A stretch of DNA of 64,000 nt from Xiphophorus maculatus (taxonomy: Eukaryota > Chordata > Actinopteri > Cyprinodontiformes > Poeciliidae). The stretch covers positions 9,353,698-9,417,697 of the forward strand of contig NC_036443.1 of the NCBI RefSeq assembly GCF_002775205.1. Direction: 5' to 3'. The notes under the pieces were generated by a model. It saw nothing but the letters and a program-made list of their open reading frames with translations. It did not search any database and was not told the DNA's origin. This document shows, piece by piece, positions 1 through 13,400 of the stretch. Each line of letters begins with the position of its first letter. Within the stretch, counting starts at the first letter, position 1. A program made the position numbers and the translations under genes.

Positions 1-878
1 TCCAGACTAGTCTGTTTAAAAGCTTTTTTAGCCTTTCACTGTTTCTATTCCAGGAAGAAGAATAGTAGGAAAATCAGGGGGGCGATAAGTTGCAGCAGGG
101 TGGTAAAAAATTAAAAAAGGTTAACCTGTTTTTATATATTTTATTATTTTGCCCCCTCAAAGCCAGTCTTTGCTTTCTCAATACACATTAAAGTTGTTGG
201 GGTTTTTTTCAGATTCAATCTCTTTCTTTCCTCTCTCATTTATCTTCACTCACTTTGTCAAGGCAAATTATTAAATGTAATTTCTTTGTCTCAAGTACCG
301 CAGCCACATTCATCCCCTTCAGCCAGCTATATGAGCTATTGACAGGAAAGACCGACAGTCTCACAATTAGAAGGACTGAAAGATAAATCAATGGGAAATG
401 CCAAGCAGAGATGGTTCAATTGCTCTCTTTTCGTTCCCGTGGGTTTTTGTCTCTTCTGCCTCGGTTTCAAAAATTTTTTTTTCTTGGTGTGCAATTACAT
501 AAAACTGACAAGAAAAATGGGCTTTGTCATTTTTCTCCCACCTTTTCCATATTTTTGGGTTCATGTAATGGCTTAATTCTAATTTCTTATCCCTATGTTC
601 CTACACGTCTCTCTTTTTCTTTTATTTTTGTCAGTGATTGCTGTAGATCTCACACTTCTGCCCCTTCTAGTCTAATTGTTTCCCCCCTCTGGTTTTCCGT
701 CTGTTGTTCCTTTCTTCTTTTCCTTGCTCCTCTTTTTTTTCCACTGCTGTTAATGCTGCCTTAACACTCAGTGGGTGTGTATAGGGAGGGATGGACAGAC
801 CGTGTATGTGTGAAGGAGAGGAAGGGTGATCTTCCACTTATCACAAGCTGGGTAGAAAAGGGGGATAGATGGTTACTT

Positions 879-904
879 GGGGGGGGGGGGGGGGGGGGGG
901 GGGG
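879..904. repeat. poly-G run (26 nt)
   Basis: An uninterrupted G run in a prkar2a intron, directly visible. It can form quadruplex structures, and its length is likely to be unreliable in assembly. Confidence 0.95.
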
Positions 905-1107
905 CTGAAGAGGGAGGTGGAAGGGACAGCGTTGTTATGGTGATGAGAGATCCTCTTTGTGTTTGGTTGCCAAGGCAACTTCAGTCACACTCTTCATACA
1001 GCCACCACTACTACCCCATCACACTCCGAACCCCATCAGCCACATGACTGCAGGAAGAGCACTTCACACGTTACACACTCAGACTCCTGCACCCACACAG
1101 TCTGTGT

Positions 1108-1110
<3 letters not shown>

Positions 1111-1138
<28 letters not shown>
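1111..1138. repeat. (CA)n microsatellite
   Basis: Fourteen CA units in a row, preceded by a GTGTGTGTA block, which gives a small inverted arrangement. Confidence 0.95.
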
Positions 1139-1139
<1 letters not shown>

Positions 1140-2108
1140 CCCTTTGTTTTATGTCCAGCTGCCTGGTAAAATTGAGATATTGTGAATGGAGATGAAAGTT
1201 AAATACTATGATGTGTATGAGGTGTGCTGTACTTATTCATCATTTACATCAAGTCGCCAGACATTTTCCCTCCCAATCAGCTGTTTGGTGGATCAGCTCA
1301 GTGCAGTGGGATGAGTTTTTAGGCAACTTTGAGACTTACTAGGCTATACTTTAGATTTTTAACTGTATTTTTCATTCTGTGACAACAGTGAGACAAATAA
1401 AGCAGGAAGCATGCTAGTGTGCTTATGTATGCTACGGTATTGGTGGTGTTCTATTTAGTGGATGATAAGCTGTTGCTAAACTTTGAAGAAACCGATGGTG
1501 AGCCCACCAACGATATAAAGGAGCATTGGGTGGTCCTGTTAGCAAGACCTTAAACATGTACTTCACTATTTCAGTGTTCAAGTTTCGATCTGGGTCATTT
1601 GTCAATTAGTGAGCTGCAACAGCCGGATCTCCCATTTTGTCAGTCAACATATCTGTACATTTTCTTAATTTATCACAACTAATGATGACAGTAGAGCCAC
1701 ATTTTGGTTGGTTTTGCTTGTGAGTTCTTGGTGTAGCTCTTCTTAATGAACTTGAGCCTGTGAGAATGTGCTCCTCTGTTTTGTCTGTTTTGTTATTGCA
1801 TATCTTTTGCCTCACAAACACACACACCTAACCCTAACCCCCACAGCAAAGGGAAGGTCGGGGAATATTAATGAAGTAGAACATCTGGTTTACGTGTACT
1901 AGGCAGTGAACACTGGTTGTACAATATATAGTAAATGTATTGTTAATGGAATGACAATGTTCATAATGTCAATATTGCCAAGAACTGCATAGAGCATAGA
2001 TTGTAAGCTAATTAATATTTGCTGATGCTTGTTTAATGCTGCAGGAAATGTTGAAGGAGGCTAGAGCTGGGTATGAAGAACCCCACAATTCAGTTTGGTT
2101 TAGATTTT

Positions 2109-2303
2109 TTTTTTTAAAGGCTTTATTGGCTGTAGTGGCCTTTATTTGATAGTTAATTGACAGGAAAGTGGGTAATGAGAGAAGGGGGAAGACATGCGGC
2201 AAAGGTCGCCAGGCCGGGAATCGAACCTGCGACAGCCGCGTCGAGGACTAAGGCCTCCTTATGTGGGTTGTGCTTAACCCCTGCGCCACCACAGCACATC
2301 CAG
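2109..2303 (-). mobile_element. tRNA-derived SINE (minus strand)
   Basis: Read on the minus strand, the element starts with a tRNA-like head. It has an A-box-like TGGCGCAGGGGTTAAGC (2272-2288) and a B box GGTTCGATTCC (2217-2227), spaced as in pol III promoters. A conserved body follows, then a 3' end near 2110 rich in T on the plus strand. TTTAGATTTT flanks it on both sides (2099-2108 and 2304-2313), as expected for a target-site duplication. The SINE family is not named with certainty. Confidence 0.8.
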
Positions 2304-2787
2304 TTTAGATTTTGTTTTAGTCACAATTTGTGTCATTTTAAACTCTTCAGTATTGAGTTTATTTTATAAAAAGTACACAAAGCCATCTGGATAATTTTTG
2401 GACATTTATTTTCTTGCCCATATGAACAGAAATATGTTAACATAAAAAAGAAATATCTGAAAATAAAGTAGTAGGACAATAATATTTTGACATTACATTA
2501 TTATTGATATTAATATTGAAGTGCACGTCACTGCATTCCTTACAACAGAAATATTCCCTGTTTTCACGGTGTGCTTATTCATTTATTACACATCTTTACT
2601 TGCAGAGCTTTTCTCAATTCCCAGTGTCACAGTGATGGTGATGAGACGGTCGAGGACTTCCTCACGTTCCTCATCAGACAGAAAGAGCTGGGCATCAAAG
2701 TGTCGGTCTAGAGCTGAGGGTGTGGAGAGTTCAGTGTTCAAGCTCATGTACCTTGAAATAAATAATTAACCTTTTAATTATTTTTTT

Positions 2788-2820
2788 CTTACAATCCTGA
2801 ATTTTTTCCAGGATTGTAAG
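2788..2820. repeat. inverted repeat (12-bp stem)
   Basis: CTTACAATCCTG (2788-2799) pairs with CAGGATTGTAAG (2809-2820) around a 9-nt loop, just upstream of the MITE at 2835. Confidence 0.85.
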
Positions 2821-2834
2821 ATGATGGTGTATAG

Positions 2835-3038
2835 CATGGGTCCCCAAAGTCGGTCCTCGAGGGCCGGCCTCCTTCATGTTTTAGTTTTCTCCCTGGTTTA
2901 ACGCACCTGGATCAAATGATGGCTTGTTAGAAGGCATAAGAAGAACATTGACATGCTGAAAAGGTTGTTTGTGCCACCAGGGAGAGTACTAAACTATGCA
3001 GGATGCCGGCCCTCGAGGACCGACTTTGGGGACCCCTT
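2835..3038. mobile_element. hAT-like MITE with 31-bp TIRs and 8-bp TSD
   Basis: Terminal inverted repeats at 2838-2868 and 3005-3035 are perfect over 31 bp (core CCCCAAAGTCGGTCCTCGAG). GTGTATAG occurs immediately outside at 2827-2834 and 3039-3046, an 8-bp target duplication as made by hAT transposases. The roughly 200-bp interior is non-coding. The short minus-strand frames over it are shadows. Confidence 0.85.
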
Positions 3039-5493
3039 GTGTATAGTGAAAAGAAAGTCCTGATTATATAAACAAACACCTTTTCTGAAGAGCCCGTTGT
3101 ACAGGGGACAAAGCAACCAACAATCTCTGGTGAGACTGACGGGAAGTACCATGTTACTAACATTACCGGTGACAATTGCAGGCACTTTAATTCATTACTA
3201 CTGTCCACAATTTTGCTATATTGCTCTCTGTGTAGCTTTTGTGCAGGGGCTTGGTCCCCAGGACATTTGACCTCAAAGTCCACTCTTCAGAAATGTAATG
3301 AGAAGAGACAGTTATGTAGGGGTCATTTGCTCTGAAAGTCCAACCATCGCATCATCTTCTTAAAACCTTTTTTTTCTACAACGCTTTGCAATCGCAAGTG
3401 CTTACATATGAACGCCACAACTGACGCCGTCATCTTTGTTGCGTGAACAGAAGATGACATTCACGTTTTCAAAGAAATAATCAGTCAACTTACTTCTGTT
3501 TAAGATCCACAGGTGTAGCTGCAAAGTATCTGCATGACTTTGGTTTAAGTGGTACAAACTGGCACAGGTTACACAAGACTTTTAACTATTTCCTCTATTC
3601 TGGATTTACATGGAAACCCAAAATATCTCCAAACCTCTGCTTTGAAAGTTGAAGCCACTGGCTTCATGTTGCTGCCATTCACTTCGATCTCCATGTTTGA
3701 TAGTGCTGCTCCTGCTGCTTCTTTTGTTTATTGGCAATTAGTAAAAAGCTTTTTGGTGCATTACTGCCACCAGCTGATGTAGGTTAGAATGGCATTTTTT
3801 TTCTTCTTTTTTTAAGTGTTCAACATCATGTACCCACACATCAGGGGATCTAATCAAACAGAGCACTTTTCTGAATTATTATTCAATTGGAAAATATTAT
3901 ATTGCTGTGCATTGAATAGATATTTTACCCACCCTAAAGGGGTCCATTAAGATGTTCTGGTGAAGTCATTAAAGAGCTACAATGGCACTAAAGACAGCTT
4001 CAACTTTTCAATAAAACCATGTTATTTGTTTGTTTTTGTTTTGTTTTCTTTGTATATTTGACTTGCATCATGCAGCAAAGCCATTGTGGTGTGGAGATTC
4101 TAGGAGAACGTCTAATCTCTTGCAGACTAAATATTTCTGTTATGACCCATAATCAAACTTAACAATATTGTATGGATTTCCATCCCCTTTTGACCCTGTG
4201 AAAGACAACAAGACCTCTAACAGGGCTTCTCTGTTTCAGTTAAACATCCCACAATCCTGCACTGCATGACTATCAGTGTCACATGCCTAAACAAATATCA
4301 CATGGACAATAATACCTAAAACATACACCAACAGCAACAAGATGGAGATAAACATTGGTTGTTCATATCAGACAAGTTTTATTTATGGCAACGTTGCCAG
4401 TTTGTTAAAATAGATACAGGCGATATGAATGTTAAAGCAGGATAATAAATTCTACCCAATGTTGAAACCTAGCACTATGGCAGAATTACTAAAGTGAAGC
4501 AGCTGACTAAGCCTGATTATGTGGTGTGTGTGAGAAACAGGTAACACATTTATGGAAATGGGGTTGAAAACACTCCAGGCTTTCTAATTGTTTTTTTCTG
4601 TGTATAAAAGCTAATCTAGTTGATATAGTGCTGTTTTTAGAAATTCACAAATTATATGAATTTTTGTGTTTAATCTACATTTGTGTGTGAATAAGTAACT
4701 TGGCCTCTCCTGTGGTTTTTTCTTTTTATTGATGGTGATCTCCTGAAAGTAGTGTGTTGAACTTTCACCTCATTCTCAGAAAACTGCAGGAAGGTATTGC
4801 GTGTGTGTGTGTGTGTGGGCGTGGGGGTTGTGTGTGTGTGTGAAAACCCCTTTAGTCTCCTAACAGCCTAGATCTAATGGATTCTGACACTGAGCTATGA
4901 AGAGAGTGAATGACACACAGTGTGTAAGTGTGTTTTTATATGCGGGTTATGATGGAAAGATTCTAGTTAGTTCCTTCTCAACTCTGCAGTTTTGTTTCTG
5001 GTTACTTTGTTTAAGGTAAAGTAACAGCAGCCACAACGGCATCTGGCTGCTGTTGTGTGTTCTGCAAATAAATTGCAGACAGACTTAACTCTTGGGATCA
5101 TGATTCTCTTAAACTTAGGAAACAATGTACCACTGTACCAAAGGGATTTCTCTACAATTTGCAGTAGCTAAATGTTACACTTATACTGTAATTCATACTG
5201 CAAATCTAATTTGAAAGTCAAACTGTAATAGAAAACCAAGCATGATAGGCTTTTGAAAACATATCTCAAGTTAATCTTATTTTTTTAAAGTTGTGAGATG
5301 TAATCAGTTTTTGTCTATTGAATTATTGCACCTATCATGTGTCCTCCTTTTTTTGTTATAAATCTCTCTTCTCTACCACCCAACTAAATCTCATCTGCTC
5401 ATAAATATCCTCCTCAGGACTTCAGAGTAATCACAGATTTGTGGTACAAGTTACGACGGTGGTGATAATTTTTCTTTTTTCTCTTCCCTGCAG

Positions 5494-8400
5494 CTCCACC
5501 GCCAAGCAGATTCAACAGGAGAGTGTCAGGTAAGAAGTCTGGTTGTGAATTCAATTATGTGTACATGTATGCATTTGTGTGTATGCATGTGGGTTTGACG
5601 TCATGTCCTCAGAGAGGGGAAATCCACCTTAGTTGTGCCTTTGCATACATCTCTGCCTCTCTGACAATATATTTGGGCTTTTTTTTTTTTGACGAGTCTT
5701 GCGTCGAACCGTGTTTAGTCAATGTTTTAATAATGAATGTTTTCTGCAACGTTTCTCCTCTGAGGTCTGGTGTTTAGTGTGTCATCTCTGTCTCTGTGGT
5801 CCTGCGTGGAGAGCACACTTGTTTTCTCACGCTCCGCTGTGCCCATTTAGTGTTTACATATGAGTGATTGAATGTCGTCAGCCGTCACAGAGCGCTGCAC
5901 TTTGATTAGGCCGTGGGTGTGTCTGTGTGTCGGCTGATGTTTATCTTTTCTACGCTCTGCTGTCTTTGTTTCACCAGCTGTCCTCCTTATTAATATTCAA
6001 TGTTGCCGGTATCTTGATCATTATGTTGTAATGTTTTTCAATTGTAATAAGGTTTTAGAGGTTCTTGTTGTCATAACATGGTAATTAATGTTGAACGGAC
6101 CATACAGTCACTTGTGTTTTTGCGGTAGGGTAATGATCCTTTTTAGACTATGATTAAGCATCACTGGCCCAAATAGGTTAGTTAGACTGGAGAGGAATTG
6201 CAGACTTGCAGAAGAATGTTTTAGAAATTAGAAAGTTTACTGTGGGAAGAAATGAGCATGTTTTTGTGTTTTAATAAATTTAAATAAGTGTTCAATGCTT
6301 GTTCAGTTTATGTAGTTTTTTTTAGATTAATCAACCCTGTCTGGTAACCGGTTTATTAGAGACTCTACAACCTGATGTCTTTCTGGTCAGTAAGCGCACC
6401 AAATTAGGTCCTACCATGTTGTTTGGTTTTATTGACACTCTTATTGGGGCTTTTTCACCAAAAAAGTTGCATTTCTTAACTAGGCTGATGCTGCAGCCAG
6501 TTCTGTATCATGTCTGTAAAAGAACCGCTTTGTTCATCTCATCCAGTTAATCCACCTGTGTTATATTCTCTATTTTGTAAAGGATTATAGCGCATGTGCA
6601 CCATTTAGCCAAACAAACATTACTTATCACAGCATACCTGCAAACAGGCACTTTAATATCACTACCTTAGTTCATTAAAAGCGGTAATTGTGAATGCTTC
6701 ATAATTCTAATCCATTAATCTCTCATACTCACCAGCGTGAAAAGAGACTATGTTTAGAAACACATATATTAACACGTGGAGTGTTAAAATACTGACAGTG
6801 TTAAAGAACTGTCAACATTTATGGATTCACAACAAATTAATCAGCTGTGAGTGCAGCCATTATAAGTGCATCTACTGATTTATGCTCTGTGCGAAATTCA
6901 GTCACCTGCTCAACATCACAACTGGATTTAATGATATATTTTGTAACAAGCTACATTCTGTAGAATATCCACATACAGATATAATTGTCTCAAGATGCTA
7001 AAGTTTAAAATATCAACTCTTGTGAAACATTTTTTTCTTTTGAAATATTTATAAAACTTACTTTGAAAGCAATTGAGCTCTCGTATGTATTAACTATAAT
7101 GCTCACTTGTAGCAGGAATTCTAGTGAAAATATTTCCATGCTGTCCTTCTGTCGTCTTGCATTAGTTCCCAGAACTGAACAGCGAAAGTTAGCTAAAGCA
7201 GGTCAGACTAATACCAAAGATTAAAAATCGTCCATAAAATCCTAATCTTTGCCTTTAGTAGTGCTGCACAATAGTTACACTTATACTGTAACTATAAGAC
7301 CTTCTGCAACATTATTGTTGCAGAAGGTCTAGATTTTAGATTATAGCACCACAAGTCTACTCATTTAATTTTAAGCTATTCATATTGCAGAAGCAACACT
7401 GCAAACTGCATAATAAACAAACTTAATTAGATCCCAGTTCCAGTCCTCAGGACCCACTTCTCTGTCTGGTTTTATGTCTCCATATTTCAGCGCGCCATGT
7501 TTTTAAATTAAACTCCACTGCTCCAATAGAACTTGATGAAAAACTCTAAAGATGATTAGTTCCTTTCTATCAGGGCTTCAGGTGCAGGGTGACACCAAAA
7601 ATGTGCAACGGCATGTACCAAAAAGGCAAAGATGGGGACATTCTACATTAATCTGAAGACTGTTAATATTTGCGAGTAAATCAAAAAGGAAATGAATCAA
7701 TTATGGGTGAATACTGAGTTTTTATATGCAAAACATCAAAGTTGAGGCCACATGTGTTTCACCGTGAGACAATGATTCTTTCCTAGGGATGAGGCAGCTT
7801 TCTTTTTCAGCGCTGCTTTATTTTTGCTTCAATTCAGAGCAGGTCACACGGCAACTTTGAAAGTTGGTGTTCTCACTGCAGATTTTTAGTCCTCTGCAGC
7901 TTGTTTAACCAGGAAGGAAGGAAGTCGGATGCAATTGCTCTGGGTTGCTGTCTGTATTTGGGAAATGAAAGGCTCACCCACTCTGCACTTCGTGCTGCAG
8001 GGAGGTGGATTCTGCAGGTCACTGGTTATGACTTATGCGTGAGCAAAGAGTCTGTTGTTTTCATTACAGTCAAGAGACATGAGCCCAATTTATTGGCTGC
8101 AGTGGTGCATGGTTTAGGTGAATAAATAAACTTTGATCTCTTCTACCATATTCCCCATCGGTCCCCCCTCCAGCCCTAATCCAATTCACTGCTTGTCAGG
8201 AAAGGTAAAGGAAATCAAATAATCTATACATTTGTGGGAATTACTAGGCATGTTTAGATTAGGTAAATATACACATAAAAATTCATCATTCAATATCAAA
8301 TCTGAAAGAAGTGGCATTCGGCCCTAAAAGCGGCTTCACATTCCTGGAATTAATTTTACTTGAATGTTATTCTCTACTAAACATTTACATCAGCATGGTT

Positions 8401-10412
8401 AGTTTTTCTGTCACTCATACTTGTAAAGCTCTGATAGATTGTTTCTGACTGGGAGCAGTGCATTTCTGCAGATGGCTGTAAGACTACAGGGAGAAGCCTT
8501 TACATTTTTTTTTCAGGATCTGTCACGACAGTTTTAACAAGTATGCTTAAATTTTTTATTTTTTTTACCTACTGTGAAAAGGCAAGTCTATAAAATATGG
8601 GTATACCATATAGTAGGTCAGAGTAAAAAAAAACAAAAACAAACTAAAACTTGAGTTGCTATTTTTTAAGGTTTATTTGGTACAAATGTTATCCGGTATA
8701 AGAAGAGAGCTTGTTGGTTTAAAAAAAAAATCAAAAAAACATCTGTTATTTTCTGCTTGGGAAAAGAAAGTGTTTGCCCTTTATAAAAAAAAAAAAATCC
8801 CATAGTTAAAATTTTACTCTAAAATTTTAAATCAAAAGCTTCTTAGGCCAGAAACCTTAAAACAACCATCTGTCTATTTACAGACCTAAATAGACAAAAA
8901 GACGGAAGTGTTCCTGATTTAAACTAATTTCTCTGTCCAAATTTTCACACCAAACAAACACAAATGTACGCAGGAAAGGCTTTTGGTTGCTCACTGGGTC
9001 CTCAGGAGTTAGTTTTTTCTCAGTAGCTATTAAGTTCACCATGGCAACATTTACTTCCACCCGCAGCATTCGGCTGCTGTAGAAGTCGACTTTGTTCACA
9101 CACTGAGTTTAGCGTAAAAAAGATACTTGGGACAGAGCTGGCTTTTCCTTTTTAGCAGTTGGTCACAGATGAGACGCAATGGTCACAAACGAGTTTATCG
9201 AAAAACTGCATATATAAACAGATATATAAATAATAGCGTTTTGTTTGTTTCCCATTTGAAGTTTAAATCAAGATGGTTATGAGGTCTTTGATCCAGCGAG
9301 GTTCACCAGCATTATTTGTCCTCTACATTTAGATCTTTAGAGTTTTTGCTGAAGATAATTTTTAAAATTTTGATGGATTCTGTTTGTTGGGAATAAGAAA
9401 GAACCCCCTTAAACCACCTAAAGCTGCTTCAATCAAAACTTTGTGACCTATTTGCAATCTAGTTTTTATAGACTTTCACACATTCTAATGTGAGAGCAGT
9501 CACTGTGACAGTGTTGTCTTGTTTTATAAAAGGACTACTATCATAGTGTTGTACGACAGTAAAATGTTAATGATTTAGCGGTTTGTGTTTATCGGATCGT
9601 AGATAATGAACAGTTTATGCAGCTACTGGAAATATAATAAAGTTAATTATTTCCATCTCAAGGTTTTATGTAAAGTTACTTCTGGCAGACAACTTCTGTT
9701 TTGGCTATGAAACAATTTAGTTGTTCTGAATTGGCTTGACTACCTCACAACCTCTTCACCGTCTAAAAATCTCTTTGCTGACATTGGTTTAAAAATCTCT
9801 TCCAGGGGTGTCAAACTCCAGTCCTCAAGAGCCGCTGTCCTGCAGTTTTTAGATGTACCACAGGTACAAAACACTGGAATGAAATGGCTTAATGACCTCC
9901 TCCTTGTGTAGATCAGTTCTCCAGAGCCTTCTAATGACCTAATTATTCTATTCAGGTGTGGTGCAGCAGAGGCACATCTAAAAGTTGCAGGACAGCGGCC
10001 CTCGAGGACTGGAGTTTGACACCTGTGCTTTAAACCAATGTCATCAAACCTATTACAGATGGAGTCTGGATGCAAAAATACCTTAATTATGACCATTTCT
10101 TGCAGTCCAAGCAGTTATTTGGTTTATGTACAGTTTTTGACTACTTCAGAATCCACAACAACTTTTTAAGAATCTTCCAGGATTCATCAATTTGTTCATC
10201 AAAGAAGTATTTTTGAGTGGAATTGAAAATTATTATACTAATCCCTATTCCCTGATATAGGAATTGTATTCAAGCAGTAGCGCAACTTGAATACAAGTAC
10301 TCATCTCTGACTGTTTAAACCCCAAATTGTATATTTTCCAAATAATAATAAAAAAAGAAAAATCGGCAACTTAAACGCTTAGCAATTAATAAAACATTCT
10401 TTTTTAAAAAAA

Positions 10413-10443
<31 letters not shown>

Positions 10444-13400
10444 TCTTATTAGTGTTACTATTTGCACTCAGTCATAGCATTAAATTTTTTCACCTTCCAT
10501 AAACATGAATATTCAATATTTATTGTTTTTGTTTTTTTCCCCTACTGGTTTTTCTTTTTGCTGCTTATACCTAACACAAAAAATATGAAGCAACATAATC
10601 TATTAATATTGGAGCTACATTTCATAGAAACTAAAAATATGGTTGATATAGTTAATCCCCCAATCAACTATAAAACAATACATTCCTGCTAAAAGTAAAG
10701 ATTAGCCAATAAATAGTGTATGGATAACATTTTCTCCAGTTGCTTGCTTACTGCTTATTGGACTGAGCAAGAAAAAAAACGTAACATTCACAATTAATTC
10801 AAACATTAACAAATTAAACATTGAATTTTCTACATAAACAGACCGTCCTATTAATTGTGTGTTTGATTTGTATTTTATCAGAATTCCAAGGGGAAAAGAA
10901 AAGTTCCATTTTGCACCAGCCTGACCCTAAAATCCAATGTGGCTGCCGTACCTTTAATCCCTCGATTGATGCGATGAAAATCAGTTGAACAAAACTGGCA
11001 CATCTGCTAATGTGTATCTCATTGAACCTTTGAAACACACAGCACTATACAATCTCCTTCAGTGGCAATTTGCTGTAGTGTTCAAAAATTTAAAATTCTA
11101 ACAAATGCTGGTAATTAGACCATAAACAATAGAGGTTTGTGTGGGTTTTTGTGATTGTCATCAAAATGCTTCGATGCAATAATGGGAAGCACTTGTGGGA
11201 TCAGATTGGTCTTGCAGTTCATGTTAGACTGACCAACACTACCGTGTCAGCTGACTTCCCACAAATAATGGTTGAGGAATGGAATGCCATCCCACCGCAA
11301 CACGTGACCAAACTGGTGACCAACATGAGGAGGAGGTTCCCCGTTTGTTGTGGTTGTATATGGATCTTTAATGCATTACTGCCAGGATATCTGGCTTCTT
11401 CCAACATAAAATTTAATAAGACACCAAGCAAGATCCAACAGCAGAACAAGCCGTTTGGCTTTGGCAGAAAGACTCTGGCGCATTATTTATTTTATTTTAT
11501 TTTTTTTCATGGGCACAACCCACATACTCCGCTCTGCTGCTCAACCCTCAAACACACTTTCCTTACAAACGTGACCCCATTTCAGGGGAAATGTTACAAC
11601 TTGCCATCAGTGGGTGTTGCTGTAGATGCAAGTCAATGGGAACATGGACCATAATAACATATGGTTCCACTGGGGAACAACGCAGTTCATGTTCACAGAA
11701 GCTGCTAACATATCCTGCCTGCCAGGCTGCAAAGTGATGACCAGTGGCTGTCTGCTTCCTGCTGTGTACATCCGACTCCCACAATCCAATCACAAATTAA
11801 ACTGTCTTAATATTCTACTCTACTGCATCTGACAGAAGACGGCGTAATACGATCTCTTTCTTTAGAAGCTCATACGTCGGTTTAGAACATTTTAACAAAA
11901 CACGTGACATGCATATACATCTGTAAATATTCTTTCAATATTTTTTGTATTTGGCTTGACCAAAGTACCGTGTCAGAAATGAACTCTGATTTTAAGAGTC
12001 CTGTCCTTAATTTCCCCCTGGCTCGGGAAAAGGATCTGACAGCGCTGAGAAACAAAATGTTATTGCAGCAAGCCTGCCTGCTCCATTATCTGATCTAAAA
12101 GGATATCAGTGAAGAACACACCAACATGCCCAACATGTTGAGGATGAGGTCTGCCTTTTATAACCTCATATTCAATATTTTGATTGGTCAGGGTTCTGCA
12201 TCCAGATTCACACTTTTAGCTGTTTTCTCTTCTGTTCTGGTTTTTTTGTTGTTGTTTTTTTTATAACTACCTGATCAAGCTGAACTAAAGGATCTGACAC
12301 GTTGACACTCCTGAGGTCACACTGCTGCGAACATCACTGGCACCGCTCCTGGGAGAAAAGATGTTACTCGCTTGATTTCCACGCACACATTTTGAAACTG
12401 TAGTGTGTTTAGTATAAATGTCATGCGAGAAGTGTGGTGTGTCTGCAGAGGAGGAGAAACACAGATACGTAGTGACAATTTGAAATGACCTTGTCAGGGT
12501 TTGTCTTCTGGTGTGGCAAAACATGTTTCAGTGTACGTGTCATTTCCTCCTCTGGGCTCCTCCAGCGTCTCACTTATCCTGCAGGCTGTCGCCTCATTAT
12601 ATGCTCTCCACTGTCGTCTGTTTGTGTGGGGGTTTTTTTTTCTTTCTTTTTATATAATAGAGTTTATTTGTGTAAATGTGGAACACAGATGAATGTAACG
12701 GAATTGCGTGTCTTTCTGTCAGTTTGTGCCGAAGCATTCAACCCAGACGAAGACGATGAAGACTCTGAGCCCAGAGTGGTTCACCCAAAAACAGACGAAC
12801 AGCGCTCCAGACTGCAGGAGGCCTGCCGAGACATCCTGCTCTTCAAAACACTAGATCAGGTAAATTGTGTTGCAACACTGAGGAAATGTAGCTGCTGATG
12901 ACATTGGAGAATGGTGAAATTAAAAATAATGCATCTTCACCGAAGATGTGCATCCATCTTTATGCTACCGTATGCACATTCATTTTAATCGAAAATGCAC
13001 AAATCAGACTGATCAATATAAGCTGTTTTTGTTTGTTTAGTGATCAGCATGTTGGACACTAGAATCATTTTTTTAACCTTTTTAATTAAATGCATCAAAA
13101 CAACAAACTCCCCTTATTTGGTCTATAAATGCATCAATCAACAATTTTTTTTGTTTGTTTCAGAAAAAATAAATGAATAATAAATTGAGACTATCTAGTA
13201 ACATTTTTTTACTATTTAGAACTGTTATCTGTATGTTTTTTCAACTTTAATTTTGCTTCAAAGAAAATGTTCAAAAGAGTTGTTTTTTGACTTTCCTTTA
13301 AGAATAATCTCTTTTTTTCATCTTAATATTCTTGGTCTTATTGAAATTTGATATTAATCCGATTGATGTTTCCCAGCAAAACTTTCTTTACTACTTTGGG

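Larger units (their letters stand above)
1..5493 (+). other. prkar2a intron (5' end outside window)
   Basis: No exon could be supported here; the acceptor at 5492-5493 opens the first visible exon. The stretch holds a G26 run (879-904), a CA microsatellite (1111-1138), a short telomere-like CCTAACCCTAACCC (1827-1840), a SINE (2109-2303), a hAT-like MITE (2835-3038) and a GT-rich tract (about 4800-4842). The rest is AT-rich and unassigned. Confidence 0.6.
5530..12722 (+). other. prkar2a intron (7.2 kb)
   Basis: This is the long intron between the inhibitor-site exon and the first CNB-A exon. It contains a perfect 14-bp hairpin (7297-7330), a MITE with long inverted repeats (9803-10029), an A-run (about 10405-10428) and a decayed Tc1-like transposase C-terminal fragment (about 11190-11370). 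No other gene is supported. Confidence 0.7.

Noticed and set aside
1827-1840. Telomere-like CCTAACCCTAACCC
   Set aside because: Only two units; such short matches occur by chance near CA-rich repeats.
9740-10096. 118-codon minus frame
   Set aside because: Covers the MITE and its inverted repeats; no protein similarity.
11139-11654. 171-codon plus-strand frame as a gene
   Set aside because: Only the middle resembles a Tc1 transposase C-terminus; the rest is non-conserved intron sequence.
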